This document shows, in pieces, positions 45,352 to 55,647 of a stretch of 64,000 nt of DNA. This stretch comes from Vibrio syngnathi (GTDB taxonomy: Bacteria > Pseudomonadota > Gammaproteobacteria > Enterobacterales > Vibrionaceae): NCBI RefSeq assembly GCF_002119525.1, contig NZ_CP017917.1, positions 1,240,001-1,304,000 on the forward strand, in the 5' to 3' direction. Within the stretch, counting starts at the first letter, position 1; the number at the start of each line of letters is the position of its first letter. A program made the position numbers and the translations under genes. The notes under the pieces were generated by a model, which was not told the origin of the DNA, did not search any database, and saw only the letters and a list, made by a program, of their open reading frames with translations.

Positions 45352-45834
45352 TTAGCTTTCCTCAAAGCGCATGGACATGATTCGTGATTGAGTTTCCATG
45401 CCTAACGACTCATAAAAACCCTTAGCTTGCTGATTAAACTCCATCACTTCTAACCTAAGCTCAATAGCACCGCTCGCTTGCGCCCACTGATTAAACGACT
45501 TCATCAACGCTTTGCCGATGCCTTGGCTCTGAACCTGATCGTTTACCACAATCGTATTCACTCGCGCTATTTTGTGAGACTGAATGAAGCTTACCCCTTT
45601 ACTCTGCGTTACCTTCCCCACCAAGAAACCAACAACCTGTTGAGCGTCAACCGCAACTAAGAAAGTGCCAACCGGATCAAGCATCAATCCCAACCAATAT
45701 TCTTCACTATCAGCTAAGCCATGAGAAGCGGGAGCAAATACCATAGGGGCACCAAGATGATGTTGACGATTTATTTGCATAGAGAGCTCTAAGATCGAGC
45801 TAATATCAGTTACCTTAGCGTTCCGGATTTGCAT
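45352..45834 (-). CDS. GNAT-family N-acetyltransferase
   Basis: A 160-residue acetyltransferase. The acetyl-CoA loop is VQSQGIGKALMKSFNQWA (about residues 101-118) and the C-terminal GNAT motif is NQQAKGFYESLGMETQSRIM. Substrate unknown. It is the first gene of a two-gene unit with the L,D-transpeptidase. Confidence 0.85.
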   Translation of the reverse strand: MQIRNAKVTDISSILELSMQINRQHHLGAPMVFAPASHGLADSEEYWLGLMLDPVGTFLVAVDAQQVVGFLVGKVTQSKGVSFIQSHKIARVNTIVVNDQVQSQGIGKALMKSFNQWAQASGAIELRLEVMEFNQQAKGFYESLGMETQSRIMSMRFEES

Positions 45835-46045
45835 ATCACTACCTTTTTAAATTCAATAACACCTTAGCAAAAATAGCTTAGCTGTGCACCGTTCTACTCT
45901 TTTAACAAAACTTTCGAGCTAGAGCTTAATGCCACTAATTACATGACACGATAACGAAGAACAGCTCCCAATTGGGAGCTGTTCTTATATCTAAATCTCG
46001 GTTAGTTCTAAACGAATGACGTAAAATCAATCAGATAAGAAACGA

Positions 46046-46834
46046 TTAAAAACCGTTAAACATTTTGGGTCTGCTTTTTTTGATTATTACGGTATAGGTC
46101 AAATTGAACAAACCATTCATAGCGACATCTCTAAACTTACTTAAGAATTTTAGAGTTTTAATACGAAGTGATTTTTTAATACGGAATGTTCTTTCTCCGA
46201 TCACAGAGTCTGAAGCCCCTCCAGTTAAACCAGCAGGAGAGACACCATAAGTTGGTTGTTTATGAAGCCATACATTTCTAATGAAGACATCAACGGGGTA
46301 GAGGAATCGTTCGCTTTTTTCTATAAATGTTTTTGCCACATGAGGGGTGATCATATAGGCAGTCATACATAACGGTGTTTTAATATGTCGCACTAGACTT
46401 TGTTCGTCATCTAGGTTTTCAACAACATAGTTATACTCTCTTTTGTTAGAGTAATTTTCTAACCGAATATAACCACACTCTTCAATATGTTCACTGGCGT
46501 GCTGAACCGTTTTTTCGAAGACATCAACATCAACCATTACATCATCTTCAAAGATAATAATCGGCTGATTCAGTTCAATACACTTTTCCCATGCCAAATA
46601 GTGGCTACTGTAACAACCAATTTCACCAGGAACAGCGACCCTTCCATTCAATGCATAAAAGGCGGCTTCATCATAACGATTCATCAAAGGGTGGCCTTTA
46701 GATAAGCTAGCATCAACGCCACTCAGCTTTTCTATGTCTAATTTCTTAATATTTGAAAGTTGTTCTTGGCTAGATAAAAATCGCTCTGACTTTCGCTCCA
46801 ACGAAATGATGATAGACTTCACAGTAAAAAACAC
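46046..46834 (-). CDS. Glycosyltransferase family 25 protein (LPS biosynthesis type)
   Basis: A 262-residue GT25 protein. It begins with SIIISLERKSERF, a family signature, then PGEIGCYSSHYLAWEKCIE and a metal-binding FEDDVMVDVDVF. GT25 enzymes add galactose or similar sugars to lipooligosaccharide. It is a lone gene in AT-rich DNA outside any visible polysaccharide cluster, which hints at recent transfer. The first codon is GTG at 46834; another GTG four codons later is possible. Confidence 0.85.
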   Translation of the reverse strand: MFFTVKSIIISLERKSERFLSSQEQLSNIKKLDIEKLSGVDASLSKGHPLMNRYDEAAFYALNGRVAVPGEIGCYSSHYLAWEKCIELNQPIIIFEDDVMVDVDVFEKTVQHASEHIEECGYIRLENYSNKREYNYVVENLDDEQSLVRHIKTPLCMTAYMITPHVAKTFIEKSERFLYPVDVFIRNVWLHKQPTYGVSPAGLTGGASDSVIGERTFRIKKSLRIKTLKFLSKFRDVAMNGLFNLTYTVIIKKSRPKMFNGF

Positions 46835-46982
46835 CCACTAATAATTTAACCAATAAGAAATTAATATAAATATCAACAAAAGTAACCCCCCTATTTCTCA
46901 TAATTAGAACCAATCTAAAACAAATGTTGTTCATTATTCCAATTATGTTCAACTTCGTGACTCTGTAACGTAAATTGCTCCC

Positions 46983-47019
46983 AATTGATAACATTTATTG
47001 TCTTAAAATGTTATCAATT
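46983..47019. promoter_or_regulatory. Perfect 14-bp inverted repeat upstream of the GT25 gene
   Basis: AATTGATAACATTT and its exact complement, separated by 9 bases, lie 150 bases before the GT25 start. It could be an operator or a terminator-like hairpin. The remaining AT-rich gap up to 47421 holds nothing I recognise. Confidence 0.5.
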
Positions 47020-47421
47020 ACTAAACAAAGTGATATTAAAACACCATAGGTTAACCGCGCGATTGCATATAAATACAATTGCACACCAATTCAGCTTGTA
47101 TAATATTCCTTAAGAATTGACGAGAAGATATAATCAATAGATCTTCACTCTCTGGGTATTAAGTCTTTTATATTAAATACTTCCAATAAACCACCAATTG
47201 AGAGAATACAATCGTTCACTGAAACTAACCTGCACCTCCCACCTCAGAAACAACACAACAAAAGACTTTATTATGATGCTCTACAAAGCTCAGGTATAGG
47301 CGAGTTAATATTAATATCAGGCTAAAGATCTTGGAAAATTGTTCCGCAAATCTCGGAAACAATGCTAGCCATTGAGTGCTACTATCTTCATAGAATTAAT
47401 ATACTAACTATTGGATACCTT

Positions 47422-48402
47422 ATGATTAAGTTCGCTGTAATTGGAACCAATTGGATTACACAGAAATTTGTTCAAGCTGCTCATGAATCACAATCGATGC
47501 AGTTGGCTGCTGTTTATTCACGAAATCTAGCCAGCGCGGCGCAGTTCGCCCAAGAATTTGACGTTGAAACGACGTATGACTCACTCGACGCATTGGCAAA
47601 TGACAACACAGTTGAAGCCGTGTACATCGCTTCACCAAACTCACTGCACTGCGAGCAATCTATCTTGATGATGGAACACGGCAAGCATGTCATCTGTGAG
47701 AAGCCTGTCGCATCGAATATTGAAGAAGCAACACACATGTTTGAGGTCGCTCAGAAGAACGGGGTGGTGCTGTTTGAGGCGTATAAATCTCAGTATCTAC
47801 CGAACTTTGAGCAAGTTCAACTCGGCTTAAAAAAGATAGGCAAAGTGCATAAAGCGCACATCAACTACTGTCAGTATTCATCGCGTTACCAGAAATACCT
47901 AAACGGCGAGAATCCAAACACCTTCAACCCAGCTTTCTCTAACGGTTCATTAGTTGATATTGGCTTCTACTGCGTAGCCGCGACTGTTGCTCTGTTTGGT
48001 GAGCCTGAGAATGCGCTGGCTTCAGCAAAGCTACTTGACTCCGGTGTGGATGCGCATGGCTGTGCGATCTTCCAGTATCCAGAATTTGATGTAACCCTTG
48101 CGCACTCTAAAGTCAGTGACTCTTATGCGCCAAGTGAGATTCAAGGTGAACTAGGAGCGATCATTATCGACCACATAGCCGAATGCACCGATATTAAGAT
48201 TCGCTACCGTGATGGCAGTGTTGAAAACCTCACTCAAGCACAGAGCGAAAACTCAATGAGCTACGAAGCACAAGCCTTTGCAGGTTGCATTGGGGGTGAT
48301 AAAGAAACTCAAGCTCAAGCCAAACTGCGAGCTTTAACCGTTGCCAAGTTGATTACAGAGATGCGCCAACAAGTTGGTGTCGTTTATCCTGCCGATAAAT
48401 AA
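47422..48402 (+). CDS. Gfo/Idh/MocA-family oxidoreductase
   Basis: A 326-residue NAD(P)-dependent oxidoreductase. The Rossmann start reads FAVIGTNWITQKFV (an unusual loop with TNW where GxG is typical), then VYIASPNSLHCEQSI and the EKP motif in VICEKPVASN. The sugar substrate is unknown. The frame opens at 47362, but MIKFAVIG at 47422 with GGA upstream is a better start. Confidence 0.85.
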   Translation: MIKFAVIGTNWITQKFVQAAHESQSMQLAAVYSRNLASAAQFAQEFDVETTYDSLDALANDNTVEAVYIASPNSLHCEQSILMMEHGKHVICEKPVASNIEEATHMFEVAQKNGVVLFEAYKSQYLPNFEQVQLGLKKIGKVHKAHINYCQYSSRYQKYLNGENPNTFNPAFSNGSLVDIGFYCVAATVALFGEPENALASAKLLDSGVDAHGCAIFQYPEFDVTLAHSKVSDSYAPSEIQGELGAIIIDHIAECTDIKIRYRDGSVENLTQAQSENSMSYEAQAFAGCIGGDKETQAQAKLRALTVAKLITEMRQQVGVVYPADK

Positions 48403-48565
48403 CATCACTGCTCGCTTAACCAGCTGATTTTTAACAAATAGTGATTTATGCATAACTAAATTTAATCTTTACGACAAACAACCGGATTAGTCGATTGGGG
48501 TACCATCTGTTTAAATCCGCGTTCGATATCTATCGTATTAATTTAATTTATTGAAGGTGTGTAAA

Positions 48566-48727
48566 GTGTTTTCAGTTGATGATCGCGTTGTAGCAACAAA
48601 AGGTGTTGAGCTAGGTGAAATGGTTGTAATTGGCCTAAGTGCTGGTGGCGGCTACGTTCACGTTACAACAGTAGAAGGCGCAATAATGACGCTTACTTAC
48701 CCTGCAAAAGACCTTAAAAAAGCATAG
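48566..48727 (+). CDS. Small protein, 53 residues, unknown
   Basis: A GTG at 48566 with AAGGTG upstream begins a 53-residue frame ending at 48727, followed by a strong terminator. The product is short and beta-rich (MVVIGLSAGGGYVHVTTVEG) with a KDLKKA tail, consistent with a small SH3- or KOW-like fold, though I cannot assign it. Good ribosome binding site, coding-like codon pattern and terminator support a real gene. Confidence 0.65.
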   Translation: MFSVDDRVVATKGVELGEMVVIGLSAGGGYVHVTTVEGAIMTLTYPAKDLKKA

Positions 48728-48778
48728 TTTAACCGCTACGCTCTTTTAGTAGTCATTCTGCTAAAGGTAACAAATTTG

Positions 48779-48833
48779 AGGCTTTGGCTGACTTCATTCT
48801 TCTGCATTAGAGTGAGCAGCCAGAGCCTTTTTT
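48779..48833 (+). terminator. Rho-independent terminator
   Basis: AGGCTTTGGCTG and CAGCCAGAGCC form an interrupted stem, followed by a run of Ts, after the 53-residue gene. Confidence 0.75.
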
Positions 48834-48943
48834 ATGCCTGAAATTCCTCTCCGCCCTCCCGTTAGTTTACTCATCACAGTAAAATCAAATCCAACGAATA
48901 ATTAATTTGGCAAAGAGTAACTACACCACGTACTTATTATTGC

Positions 48944-48994
48944 CAAATGCTGATTGTTTTCGAATGCTGATTGCTTCCAAATACTGATTTTGAG
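48944..48994. repeat. Three imperfect 17-bp tandem repeats
   Basis: Units of the form CAAATGCTGATTGTTTT occur three times in the 48728-49072 gap. Nothing else is visible there apart from the terminator. Confidence 0.65.
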
Positions 48995-49072
48995 CTAGTG
49001 CTTATTGTCAGCGGCAGTTTCTGGTACATTAGCATTATCTTATACTTGTAACGACCATAAATAAGGGAAGCT

Positions 49073-49705
49073 ATGAAGCTTTACATTTACGACCACTGCC
49101 CTTTCTGTGCAAGAGTTGCCTACATTGCTCAATCTCTCGGCTTGAACATCGAACTTGTTTCTGTGGATTATGATGATGCCCAAACCCTTATCGATCTGAT
49201 CGGTAAAAAAATGGTGCCAGTCTTACAGAAAGACGATGGTTCTATCATGGCCGAAAGCCTAGACATCATTGCTTATTTCATGGATTTGAAATCAAAGGAT
49301 GAGCAACGTGAACCTTCAGAGCAAGCTGCTCTTTTCCAAAGCCGATCTTTTCCTCTCACTCAACAGATCGGACGCCCACGTTGGTGGAACCTCGACTTAG
49401 CTGAATATCGTTCGGCTGGAGCAAAAGAAGCTTGGCGTGTTAGTAAAGAGACCGAAGGCTTTAATTTTGAAGAGCTCTTAGAAAAGACCCCACAATACGT
49501 TCAACTGATTAACCCATTGCTGAAAGATGCAGAGCTTCTATTGGAGCTAGAGAATGGTGAATCATCGCTACCTTTGATTGATCAAGCTCTTTATTTCTCA
49601 TTGCTTCGCGGTTTCTACGTAGAGCCAAGTATTGAATGGCCACCGGAACTTGATTGCTGGATGGAACGCAAAAGCAAGGACCTTGGTATCGGGCTGCTTA
49701 AATAG
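49073..49705 (+). CDS. grxB: Glutaredoxin 2
   Basis: A 210-residue glutaredoxin of the GST-fold type (E. coli GrxB is 215). The active site is CPFC at residues 9-12 near the start, followed by the cis-proline segment KMVPVL and the helical C-terminal domain. It reduces protein and glutathione disulfides in the cytoplasm. AAGGGAAGCT precedes the ATG; a terminator follows. Confidence 0.93.
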   Translation: MKLYIYDHCPFCARVAYIAQSLGLNIELVSVDYDDAQTLIDLIGKKMVPVLQKDDGSIMAESLDIIAYFMDLKSKDEQREPSEQAALFQSRSFPLTQQIGRPRWWNLDLAEYRSAGAKEAWRVSKETEGFNFEELLEKTPQYVQLINPLLKDAELLLELENGESSLPLIDQALYFSLLRGFYVEPSIEWPPELDCWMERKSKDLGIGLLK

Positions 49706-49710
49706 ACTAA

Positions 49711-49737
49711 AAACCGAAGCCTAGTGCTTCGGTTTTT
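49711..49737 (+). terminator. Rho-independent terminator
   Basis: AAACCGAAGC pairs with GCTTCGGTTT, followed by Ts, after grxB. I see no gene between it and 50017. Confidence 0.85.
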
Positions 49738-50017
49738 ATTTATGTTTCAAATTGATTTCTGACCCGTCCTAGATAAAGCGGACAATGCCCAATCAGAAAA
49801 TTGGAAAGTAGCATGAATCAGAACCCAAGAAGCCGAGAAACGGTTTGAATGGGATGAATCAAAATTGTCTTAGATATATAGATCGTCAAATTCCCATCAC
49901 GACATCATGGCGCTCTTTTTGATCTTTATGCAATTAAAATAGACACTTACAAAGCGCTTACATTTATTTCATAATTACCACATATAATTCAGTAACTTTC
50001 TATAAAAGGGACTGACA

Positions 50018-50695
50018 ATGAGGCTTAAACTTATATCACTTGCTTTGATTTCCGCCGGATCAATTGCATCAGAAACAGAAACACTTTCCAATATTTCTAC
50101 AGAACAAAGCGAAACGCTTTTAGTCACATCAAAATTTCACGGATACAAAACAGAGAATGATAGTGAATTTAGATATGTTGATACTGTTGATTTAAACGGC
50201 ATAGATTGGGCTTTTTGGTACGGTGAAAACCGTTCACAATCAAAGCCAAAAACAAATCTTATCAGCGATGTAAAAACATTTGGTAAGTTTGAGTTCCAAG
50301 CTCAAAAACCAGCTCACGGCAATGAATACTTATGGAACAGTGGCAGCTCTAGAGATTTTCTGGGCGAATCAAATCATGCGATTCTCGTCAAGCATGGCGG
50401 CGGCTTTGAGTTTACCGTAAAGCCCGGCAAGGCTGGAGAATTCAAGCTAGATCTATATACGCATAACTGGCTTGCTATGTCAGAGTTCACAGCATGTTTG
50501 AAAAATGACTGTGTAACCATTACAAACTACTACCCGTCGCACATATCAACGACAAAAAATAGCGTTGAGTTTTCAACTGATACGGCAGCAGATGAGCTAA
50601 CTATCACATATAAAGCAAAGAACGATCAATTCAGCTGGAAAGATAACGACCCTTACCATGCGCTAGAAGCAATCAATTTAAGTGAGGTGAAATAA
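50018..50695 (+). CDS. Secreted protein partnered with a trypsin-like protease, unknown
   Basis: A 225-residue exported protein with a signal peptide (MRLKLISLALISAGSIAS). The mature part is beta-rich with aromatic clusters (GIDWAFWYGENRSQ, NEYLWNSGSSRDF) and two Cys in TACLKNDC. The C-terminal third (DELTITYKAK, then HALEAINLSEV) resembles a beta-sandwich. I do not recognise a family. It overlaps the next gene by TAATG, so it is coupled to the protease and could be its substrate, inhibitor or adhesion partner. Confidence 0.7.
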   Translation: MRLKLISLALISAGSIASETETLSNISTEQSETLLVTSKFHGYKTENDSEFRYVDTVDLNGIDWAFWYGENRSQSKPKTNLISDVKTFGKFEFQAQKPAHGNEYLWNSGSSRDFLGESNHAILVKHGGGFEFTVKPGKAGEFKLDLYTHNWLAMSEFTACLKNDCVTITNYYPSHISTTKNSVEFSTDTAADELTITYKAKNDQFSWKDNDPYHALEAINLSEVK

Positions 50696-51867
50696 TGAAA
50701 AAGCTAATAATTGCAACGGCGGTTTTAGCCTCATTTTCTACAAACGCTGGTTTGACCCAGTTTGATCGATCAGTTCAACAACACAAAGAATTTGCATTGC
50801 AAACAAAGTTTGATTTTGCTTGTAAGATGAATGTAGGTTCAGCTACGCTAATTGACCCATTTTGGGTCATCACTGCAAGCCATGTAAGCGGCTCGAAATC
50901 TGACGGGTATCAAAACACTGTGACCTGTTATTCATACGAGAAAGACGAAAATGGCGTTTATCAGCAGATAACGCAAAAGGTTGCGAGCACGAATCCGGCG
51001 GGTCAATTTGGAGAATACAATTTCCCGTATAAAAATGATCGCGGTTTTGGTGATTTCGCCCTTGTTCGACTAGATACGCCGATCACAGAAATCGAGCCAG
51101 CAAAACTACCTAGAGAGGGGATGTTTGATTACTCGAAAGTTTACCAGGTTAATCAAATTGGTTACGGCAATTACAACCACAGAAACGGCGGAACTAAACA
51201 GGTAATGCACAGTGAATATGAAGATCGCTGGCTTGCTGAATATTCATATGATTTCCGTACATTAGAAAAGACGGACTTAAACTGGCTTACTATTCATGGT
51301 GATTCAGGTTCAGGCATCACCATTGAAAAAGACGGTGAACTTTACTTGATCGGTGAGATTGGTTTGCAGTATAGCACCAGTGAAATCGGCGGCTGGACTG
51401 ATACGTTTGATGATGTGATCTCGCGTTTACCATTCATTCACAAGACGATGAAAGAGCATGGCTTTAGCTATGCCGAGCCAATTGATTTTGACGCTATCAA
51501 ATGGACGCCGGAAACACAAAACGATATTGATAACTTGCATGCATTTTATTCTTACTGGCGCGCCAGCAACGTTGATTTCAATGAAACAAAATGGCTAAAT
51601 GATGGAAGTATTCAAAGCGCATTCTATGCGACAGAGAGCGATAGCTACACAATTGAAACAGTAATAGAAAAAGGGCAAAAGCCTTTTGATGTATTTATTG
51701 ATGGCCGACAAGTTGCTCACAATGTAGACGCAACTGATCAGGCTTTGAAACTTACTCTAAACGCATTTAAAGCAAAAGGCGATGTAGTGAAAGTAGAGTT
51801 TAAATTGATTGAACCAGGTGAGAACTTAACTATAGATCATTTTTTGGTTAAGTCGGTTGAACAGTAA
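50695..51867 (+). CDS. Secreted trypsin-like (S1) serine protease
   Basis: A 390-residue exported protease. After a signal peptide (MKKLIIATAVLASFSTNA) comes an S1 domain with catalytic His63 (ITASHV), Asp118 (GDFALVRL) and Ser202 (HGDSGSGI). The first mature residues do not show the usual IVGG activation cleavage site, so processing may be atypical. Residues 265-390 form an extra beta-rich domain ending NLTIDHFLVKSV, which may bind carbohydrate or the partner protein. No GlyGly-CTERM sorting tail is seen. A terminator follows at 51880. Confidence 0.85.
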   Translation: MKKLIIATAVLASFSTNAGLTQFDRSVQQHKEFALQTKFDFACKMNVGSATLIDPFWVITASHVSGSKSDGYQNTVTCYSYEKDENGVYQQITQKVASTNPAGQFGEYNFPYKNDRGFGDFALVRLDTPITEIEPAKLPREGMFDYSKVYQVNQIGYGNYNHRNGGTKQVMHSEYEDRWLAEYSYDFRTLEKTDLNWLTIHGDSGSGITIEKDGELYLIGEIGLQYSTSEIGGWTDTFDDVISRLPFIHKTMKEHGFSYAEPIDFDAIKWTPETQNDIDNLHAFYSYWRASNVDFNETKWLNDGSIQSAFYATESDSYTIETVIEKGQKPFDVFIDGRQVAHNVDATDQALKLTLNAFKAKGDVVKVEFKLIEPGENLTIDHFLVKSVEQ

Positions 51868-51879
51868 TATTTGATTATT

Positions 51880-51908
51880 AGCCCCAGCCTTATGGCCGGG
51901 GCTTTTTA
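51880..51908 (+). terminator. Terminator of the secreted protease module
   Basis: AGCCCCAGCC and GGCCGGGGCT pair with one mismatch, followed by TTTTT. Confidence 0.85.
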
Positions 51909-52007
51909 TTAAAATACACTTAACTTGGGTTTTACGTTTAAGGCTTTATCAGAAGTAGGTTGTTATTTTTAGGGGCGCTGATGAAATTGCCACCTCGAAT
52001 AAAGCAG

Positions 52008-52040
52008 CTAGATCACTAGATCACTAGATCACTAGATCAC
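52008..52040. repeat. Four 8-bp tandem repeats (CTAGATCA)
   Basis: CTAGATCA occurs four times without change, each copy containing GATC and CTAG. The array ends just downstream of the ppsR stop codon, in the space between ppsR and the protease gene. Confidence 0.9.
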
Positions 52041-52050
52041 AAACGAAAGA

Positions 52051-52884
52051 TCAAAGAAGTCGGCGTCGCAAACCTGTTCGCTCCAAGATTCGCGTTGAAA
52101 TTTCTTCAACCGATAGCGAAGACGTGTTGATGTAAGGTATCGCTTCTCGGCGAAACATCGACTCTACCGTTTGCAACTCATACAAGCATTGCGAATCACT
52201 CGCGTATTCACTGCCAGCTAAACGGTTCTCTCGAATTTCAGTCAACCTTTCCGCATCAATGGTTAAACCAAAGAGCTTATGTCGGTAAATCTCAAACTCT
52301 GGCAACAGTTTCAAGCGCGCTAAATCATCATGAATAAATGGGTAGTTCGCCACGCGTAAACCAAACTGCATCGCCATATACAAGCTAGTCGGTGTTTTAC
52401 CGCTTCGAGAAACACCAAGCAAAATGATATCGGCTTCTTCTAGCCCTTTCAGCGTGATGCCATCATCATGAGCCAGCGTGTATTCAATCGCAGCAATACG
52501 GTCGAAGTACTTCACTGAATCTTTATTAACACTACGTGAGCGCTGCAGCTTCGGCACCGGAGACATTTGGGTATCGTCTTGCACTTTCTGCACAATACTC
52601 TCCAACACGTCATAACAGTGAGCTGGTGCCTTAAGCAATTTCGCTTTGATATCGGGAATCACAATCGAAAAAAACACCAACGGTTCTAACCCGGTATCAC
52701 GATACGAAATTTCGATCTCTTTTAATAAATCAGAAAGTTTGTCCTCACTTTCCACAAACGGAAAGGTTTTTTCATTGGCTTTGAAAGGGAATTGACCTAG
52801 AACAACATGCCCTAAAGTCTCACATGTTATGGCCGTTCCATCAGAAACATAGAATACATCACGACTTTGGATATCAATTTGCAT
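52051..52884 (-). CDS. ppsR: Phosphoenolpyruvate synthase regulatory protein (kinase/pyrophosphorylase)
   Basis: A 277-residue DUF299-family bifunctional enzyme that inactivates PpsA by ADP-dependent phosphorylation and reactivates it with phosphate. It starts with [19 protein letters not shown] and has the P-loop [16 protein letters not shown], both diagnostic. It is divergent from ppsA across 178 bases, the usual arrangement. Length matches E. coli PpsR (277). Confidence 0.94.
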   Translation of the reverse strand: MQIDIQSRDVFYVSDGTAITCETLGHVVLGQFPFKANEKTFPFVESEDKLSDLLKEIEISYRDTGLEPLVFFSIVIPDIKAKLLKAPAHCYDVLESIVQKVQDDTQMSPVPKLQRSRSVNKDSVKYFDRIAAIEYTLAHDDGITLKGLEEADIILLGVSRSGKTPTSLYMAMQFGLRVANYPFIHDDLARLKLLPEFEIYRHKLFGLTIDAERLTEIRENRLAGSEYASDSQCLYELQTVESMFRREAIPYINTSSLSVEEISTRILERTGLRRRLL

Positions 52885-53062
52885 TTTTTATTTAATGTTT
52901 AAAATTATTTTGAGTAGGATGGGAACCATAATATATATAACGAAACCCTGCTGACTATTACGTCCCCCACAGCTTTAGAAAATAATTTACATTTTTTTAA
53001 ACTGATACGTAATCGTTTGCCTTTAAATCCCTACAATGCTTGCTATGTTTCTGGAGAAATAA

Positions 53063-55435
53063 ATGCAAAATAACACCCTATGGTTCAATGGCCTTTCCAT
53101 GGAAGATGTCGACAAAGTCGGCGGTAAGAATGCTTCACTTGGCGAGATGGTTTCTAACCTAGCCAACGCTGGCGTATCAGTACCTAATGGTTTTGCTACC
53201 ACATCTTATGCGTTTAACAACTTTCTTGACTACAAAGGTCTTGATGAGCGCATTCACCAACTCCTTGATGAACTTGATGTTGAAGACGTTGACGCACTGC
53301 GTAAGACAGGTGCAACAATTCGACAATGGGTTCTAGACGCACCCTTCCCAGAATCACTAGAGCAAGATATCCGTGATAACTACCGCGAACTGATTGAAGG
53401 CAACGAAGAATTGTCTGTTGCGGTTCGCTCATCGGCAACAGCTGAAGACCTTCCAGATGCTTCTTTTGCAGGCCAACAAGAAACCTTCCTTAACGTGAAA
53501 GGTATCGATGCGGTTATCGAAGCAACGAAACACGTATTCGCTTCACTGTTTAACGATCGCGCTATCTCTTACCGAGTACACCAAGGCTTTGATCACCGCG
53601 GCATTTCACTGTCTGCGGGCATCCAGCGTATGGTTCGCTCAGACAAAGCTTCTTCAGGTGTGATGTTCACGCTTGATACTGAATCAGGCTTCGACCAAGT
53701 GGTATTCATCACCTCTTCTTGGGGCTTAGGTGAAATGGTCGTACAAGGCGCGGTGAACCCAGATGAGTTCTACGTTCACAAGCCAATGCTAGAAGCGGGT
53801 CACTACCCAGTGGTTAAAAAGACATTTGGTTCTAAGTTGATCAAGATGATCTACTCAACCAACCAAGAGATCGGCAAGCAAGTTGATATCATCGATACGG
53901 ATACCCAAGAGCGTAACGAGTTCTCACTGAACGATGAAGAGATCAAAGAACTAGCGAAACAAGCGATAATCATCGAGAAGCACTACCAACGTCCGATGGA
54001 CATTGAGTGGGCAAAAGATGGCATCGACGGCAAGCTTTACATCGTCCAAGCTCGTCCTGAAACCGTATGTTCTCAAAGTGACCAAAACGTTATCGAGCGT
54101 TACGAGCTAAACAACAAGGCGGATGTCTTAGTTGAAGGCCGTGCTATCGGTCAACGCATCGGTTCAGGCCCTGTTCGCTTAGTTGATTCTCTAGACCAAA
54201 TGTCATTGGTTCAAGAAGGCGACGTACTGGTAACAGACATGACAGACCCAGACTGGGAACCTGTGATGAAGAAAGCCTCTGCGATTGTGACTAACCGTGG
54301 CGGCCGTACTTGTCACGCAGCAATCATTGCTCGTGAGCTAGGCATTCCTGCCATAGTTGGTTGTGGTACCGCGACAAGCAGCCTGAATGATGGCGACACC
54401 GTAACAGTGTCATGTTCAGAAGGCGAAACAGGCTACGTTTACAACGGCGAACTCGACTTCGAGATCAAACGTTCTGAGGTTGATGAGCTACCAATGCTGC
54501 CAACCAAAGTAATGATGAACGTGGGTAACCCAGATCGTGCCTTCGACTTCGCCCAAATCCCGAACGAAGGTGTTGGCCTTGCTCGCCTTGAATTCATCAT
54601 CAACAAGATGATTGGTATTCACCCTAAAGCTCTGTTGAACTTCGATGAGCAAACGGATGAGATCAAAGCAGAAATCAACCAGCGTATTCGTGGCTACAAA
54701 GATCCTATCGATTTCTACGTAAGCAAGCTAACAGAAGGCATTGCTACAATCGCTTCTGCATTCTGGCCTAAGCGTGTGATCGTACGTATGTCTGACTTCA
54801 AGTCGAACGAATACAGCAACCTAGTCGGTGGTAAAACGTTTGAACCGCATGAAGAGAACCCAATGCTGGGCTTCCGTGGCGCATCTCGTTACATCTCACC
54901 AGTATTCGAAGACTGTTTCGAGCTAGAGACTCAAGCAATCAAACGCGTTCGCAACGAAATGGGTCTTAAGAACGTTGAAATCATGATCCCATTCGTTCGT
55001 ACCCCGAGCGAAGCGGCATCGGTTATCGATATTCTGGCTAAGTTCGACCTCCGCCGTGGCGACCAAGGTCTGAAAGTCATCATGATGTGTGAGCTACCAT
55101 CAAATGCAATCTTGGCTGATGAGTTCTTGAAGTACTTCGATGGTTTCTCTATCGGTTCGAACGACATGACACAGCTAACACTTGGCCTAGACCGAGATTC
55201 AGGTGACGTTGCACACTTATTCGATGAGCGTAACCCAGCGGTGAAAGCGATGCTGAAAATGGCAATCGATGCAGCAGCTAAAGCGGGTAAATACGTAGGA
55301 ATTTGTGGCCAAGGCCCATCAGACCATGACGACCTAGCTGAATGGTTAATGGATCAAGGCATCAGCTCGGTTTCGTTGAACCCAGATACGGTTATCGACA
55401 CGTGGTTGAAGCTTGGTAACGTTGCAAACAAGTAA
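53063..55435 (+). CDS. ppsA: Phosphoenolpyruvate synthase
   Basis: A 790-residue enzyme that converts pyruvate and ATP to phosphoenolpyruvate, AMP and phosphate in gluconeogenesis. The N-terminal ATP-grasp domain starts [20 protein letters not shown]. The central phosphohistidine domain has [18 protein letters not shown], and the C-terminal PEP/pyruvate barrel has [20 protein letters not shown]. Length equals that of E. coli PpsA (792). TGGAG precedes the ATG. PpsR opposite controls its activity. Confidence 0.96.
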   Translation: MQNNTLWFNGLSMEDVDKVGGKNASLGEMVSNLANAGVSVPNGFATTSYAFNNFLDYKGLDERIHQLLDELDVEDVDALRKTGATIRQWVLDAPFPESLEQDIRDNYRELIEGNEELSVAVRSSATAEDLPDASFAGQQETFLNVKGIDAVIEATKHVFASLFNDRAISYRVHQGFDHRGISLSAGIQRMVRSDKASSGVMFTLDTESGFDQVVFITSSWGLGEMVVQGAVNPDEFYVHKPMLEAGHYPVVKKTFGSKLIKMIYSTNQEIGKQVDIIDTDTQERNEFSLNDEEIKELAKQAIIIEKHYQRPMDIEWAKDGIDGKLYIVQARPETVCSQSDQNVIERYELNNKADVLVEGRAIGQRIGSGPVRLVDSLDQMSLVQEGDVLVTDMTDPDWEPVMKKASAIVTNRGGRTCHAAIIARELGIPAIVGCGTATSSLNDGDTVTVSCSEGETGYVYNGELDFEIKRSEVDELPMLPTKVMMNVGNPDRAFDFAQIPNEGVGLARLEFIINKMIGIHPKALLNFDEQTDEIKAEINQRIRGYKDPIDFYVSKLTEGIATIASAFWPKRVIVRMSDFKSNEYSNLVGGKTFEPHEENPMLGFRGASRYISPVFEDCFELETQAIKRVRNEMGLKNVEIMIPFVRTPSEAASVIDILAKFDLRRGDQGLKVIMMCELPSNAILADEFLKYFDGFSIGSNDMTQLTLGLDRDSGDVAHLFDERNPAVKAMLKMAIDAAAKAGKYVGICGQGPSDHDDLAEWLMDQGISSVSLNPDTVIDTWLKLGNVANK

Positions 55436-55478
55436 CGCTTAGCGTCAACAAGTAGATACAACAGAAAGTAGATATAAC

Positions 55479-55507
55479 AAAGCCAGTCATCGCGACTGGC
55501 TTTTTTG
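55479..55507 (+). terminator. Rho-independent terminator
   Basis: AAGCCAGTC and GACTGGCTT around a short loop, followed by Ts, after ppsA. Confidence 0.85.
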
Positions 55508-55647
55508 TTCACCGAGAGCCAACAAAGATAACCTGCCTAACATAACAAACATTGGTATCGCGCTGACCTTACGTTATCCTTTACGCAATTCTTCATTGAG
55601 AGGTTTGTCACCAACACAAGCCTAACTTCAAGACCGATAAGAGTGTT

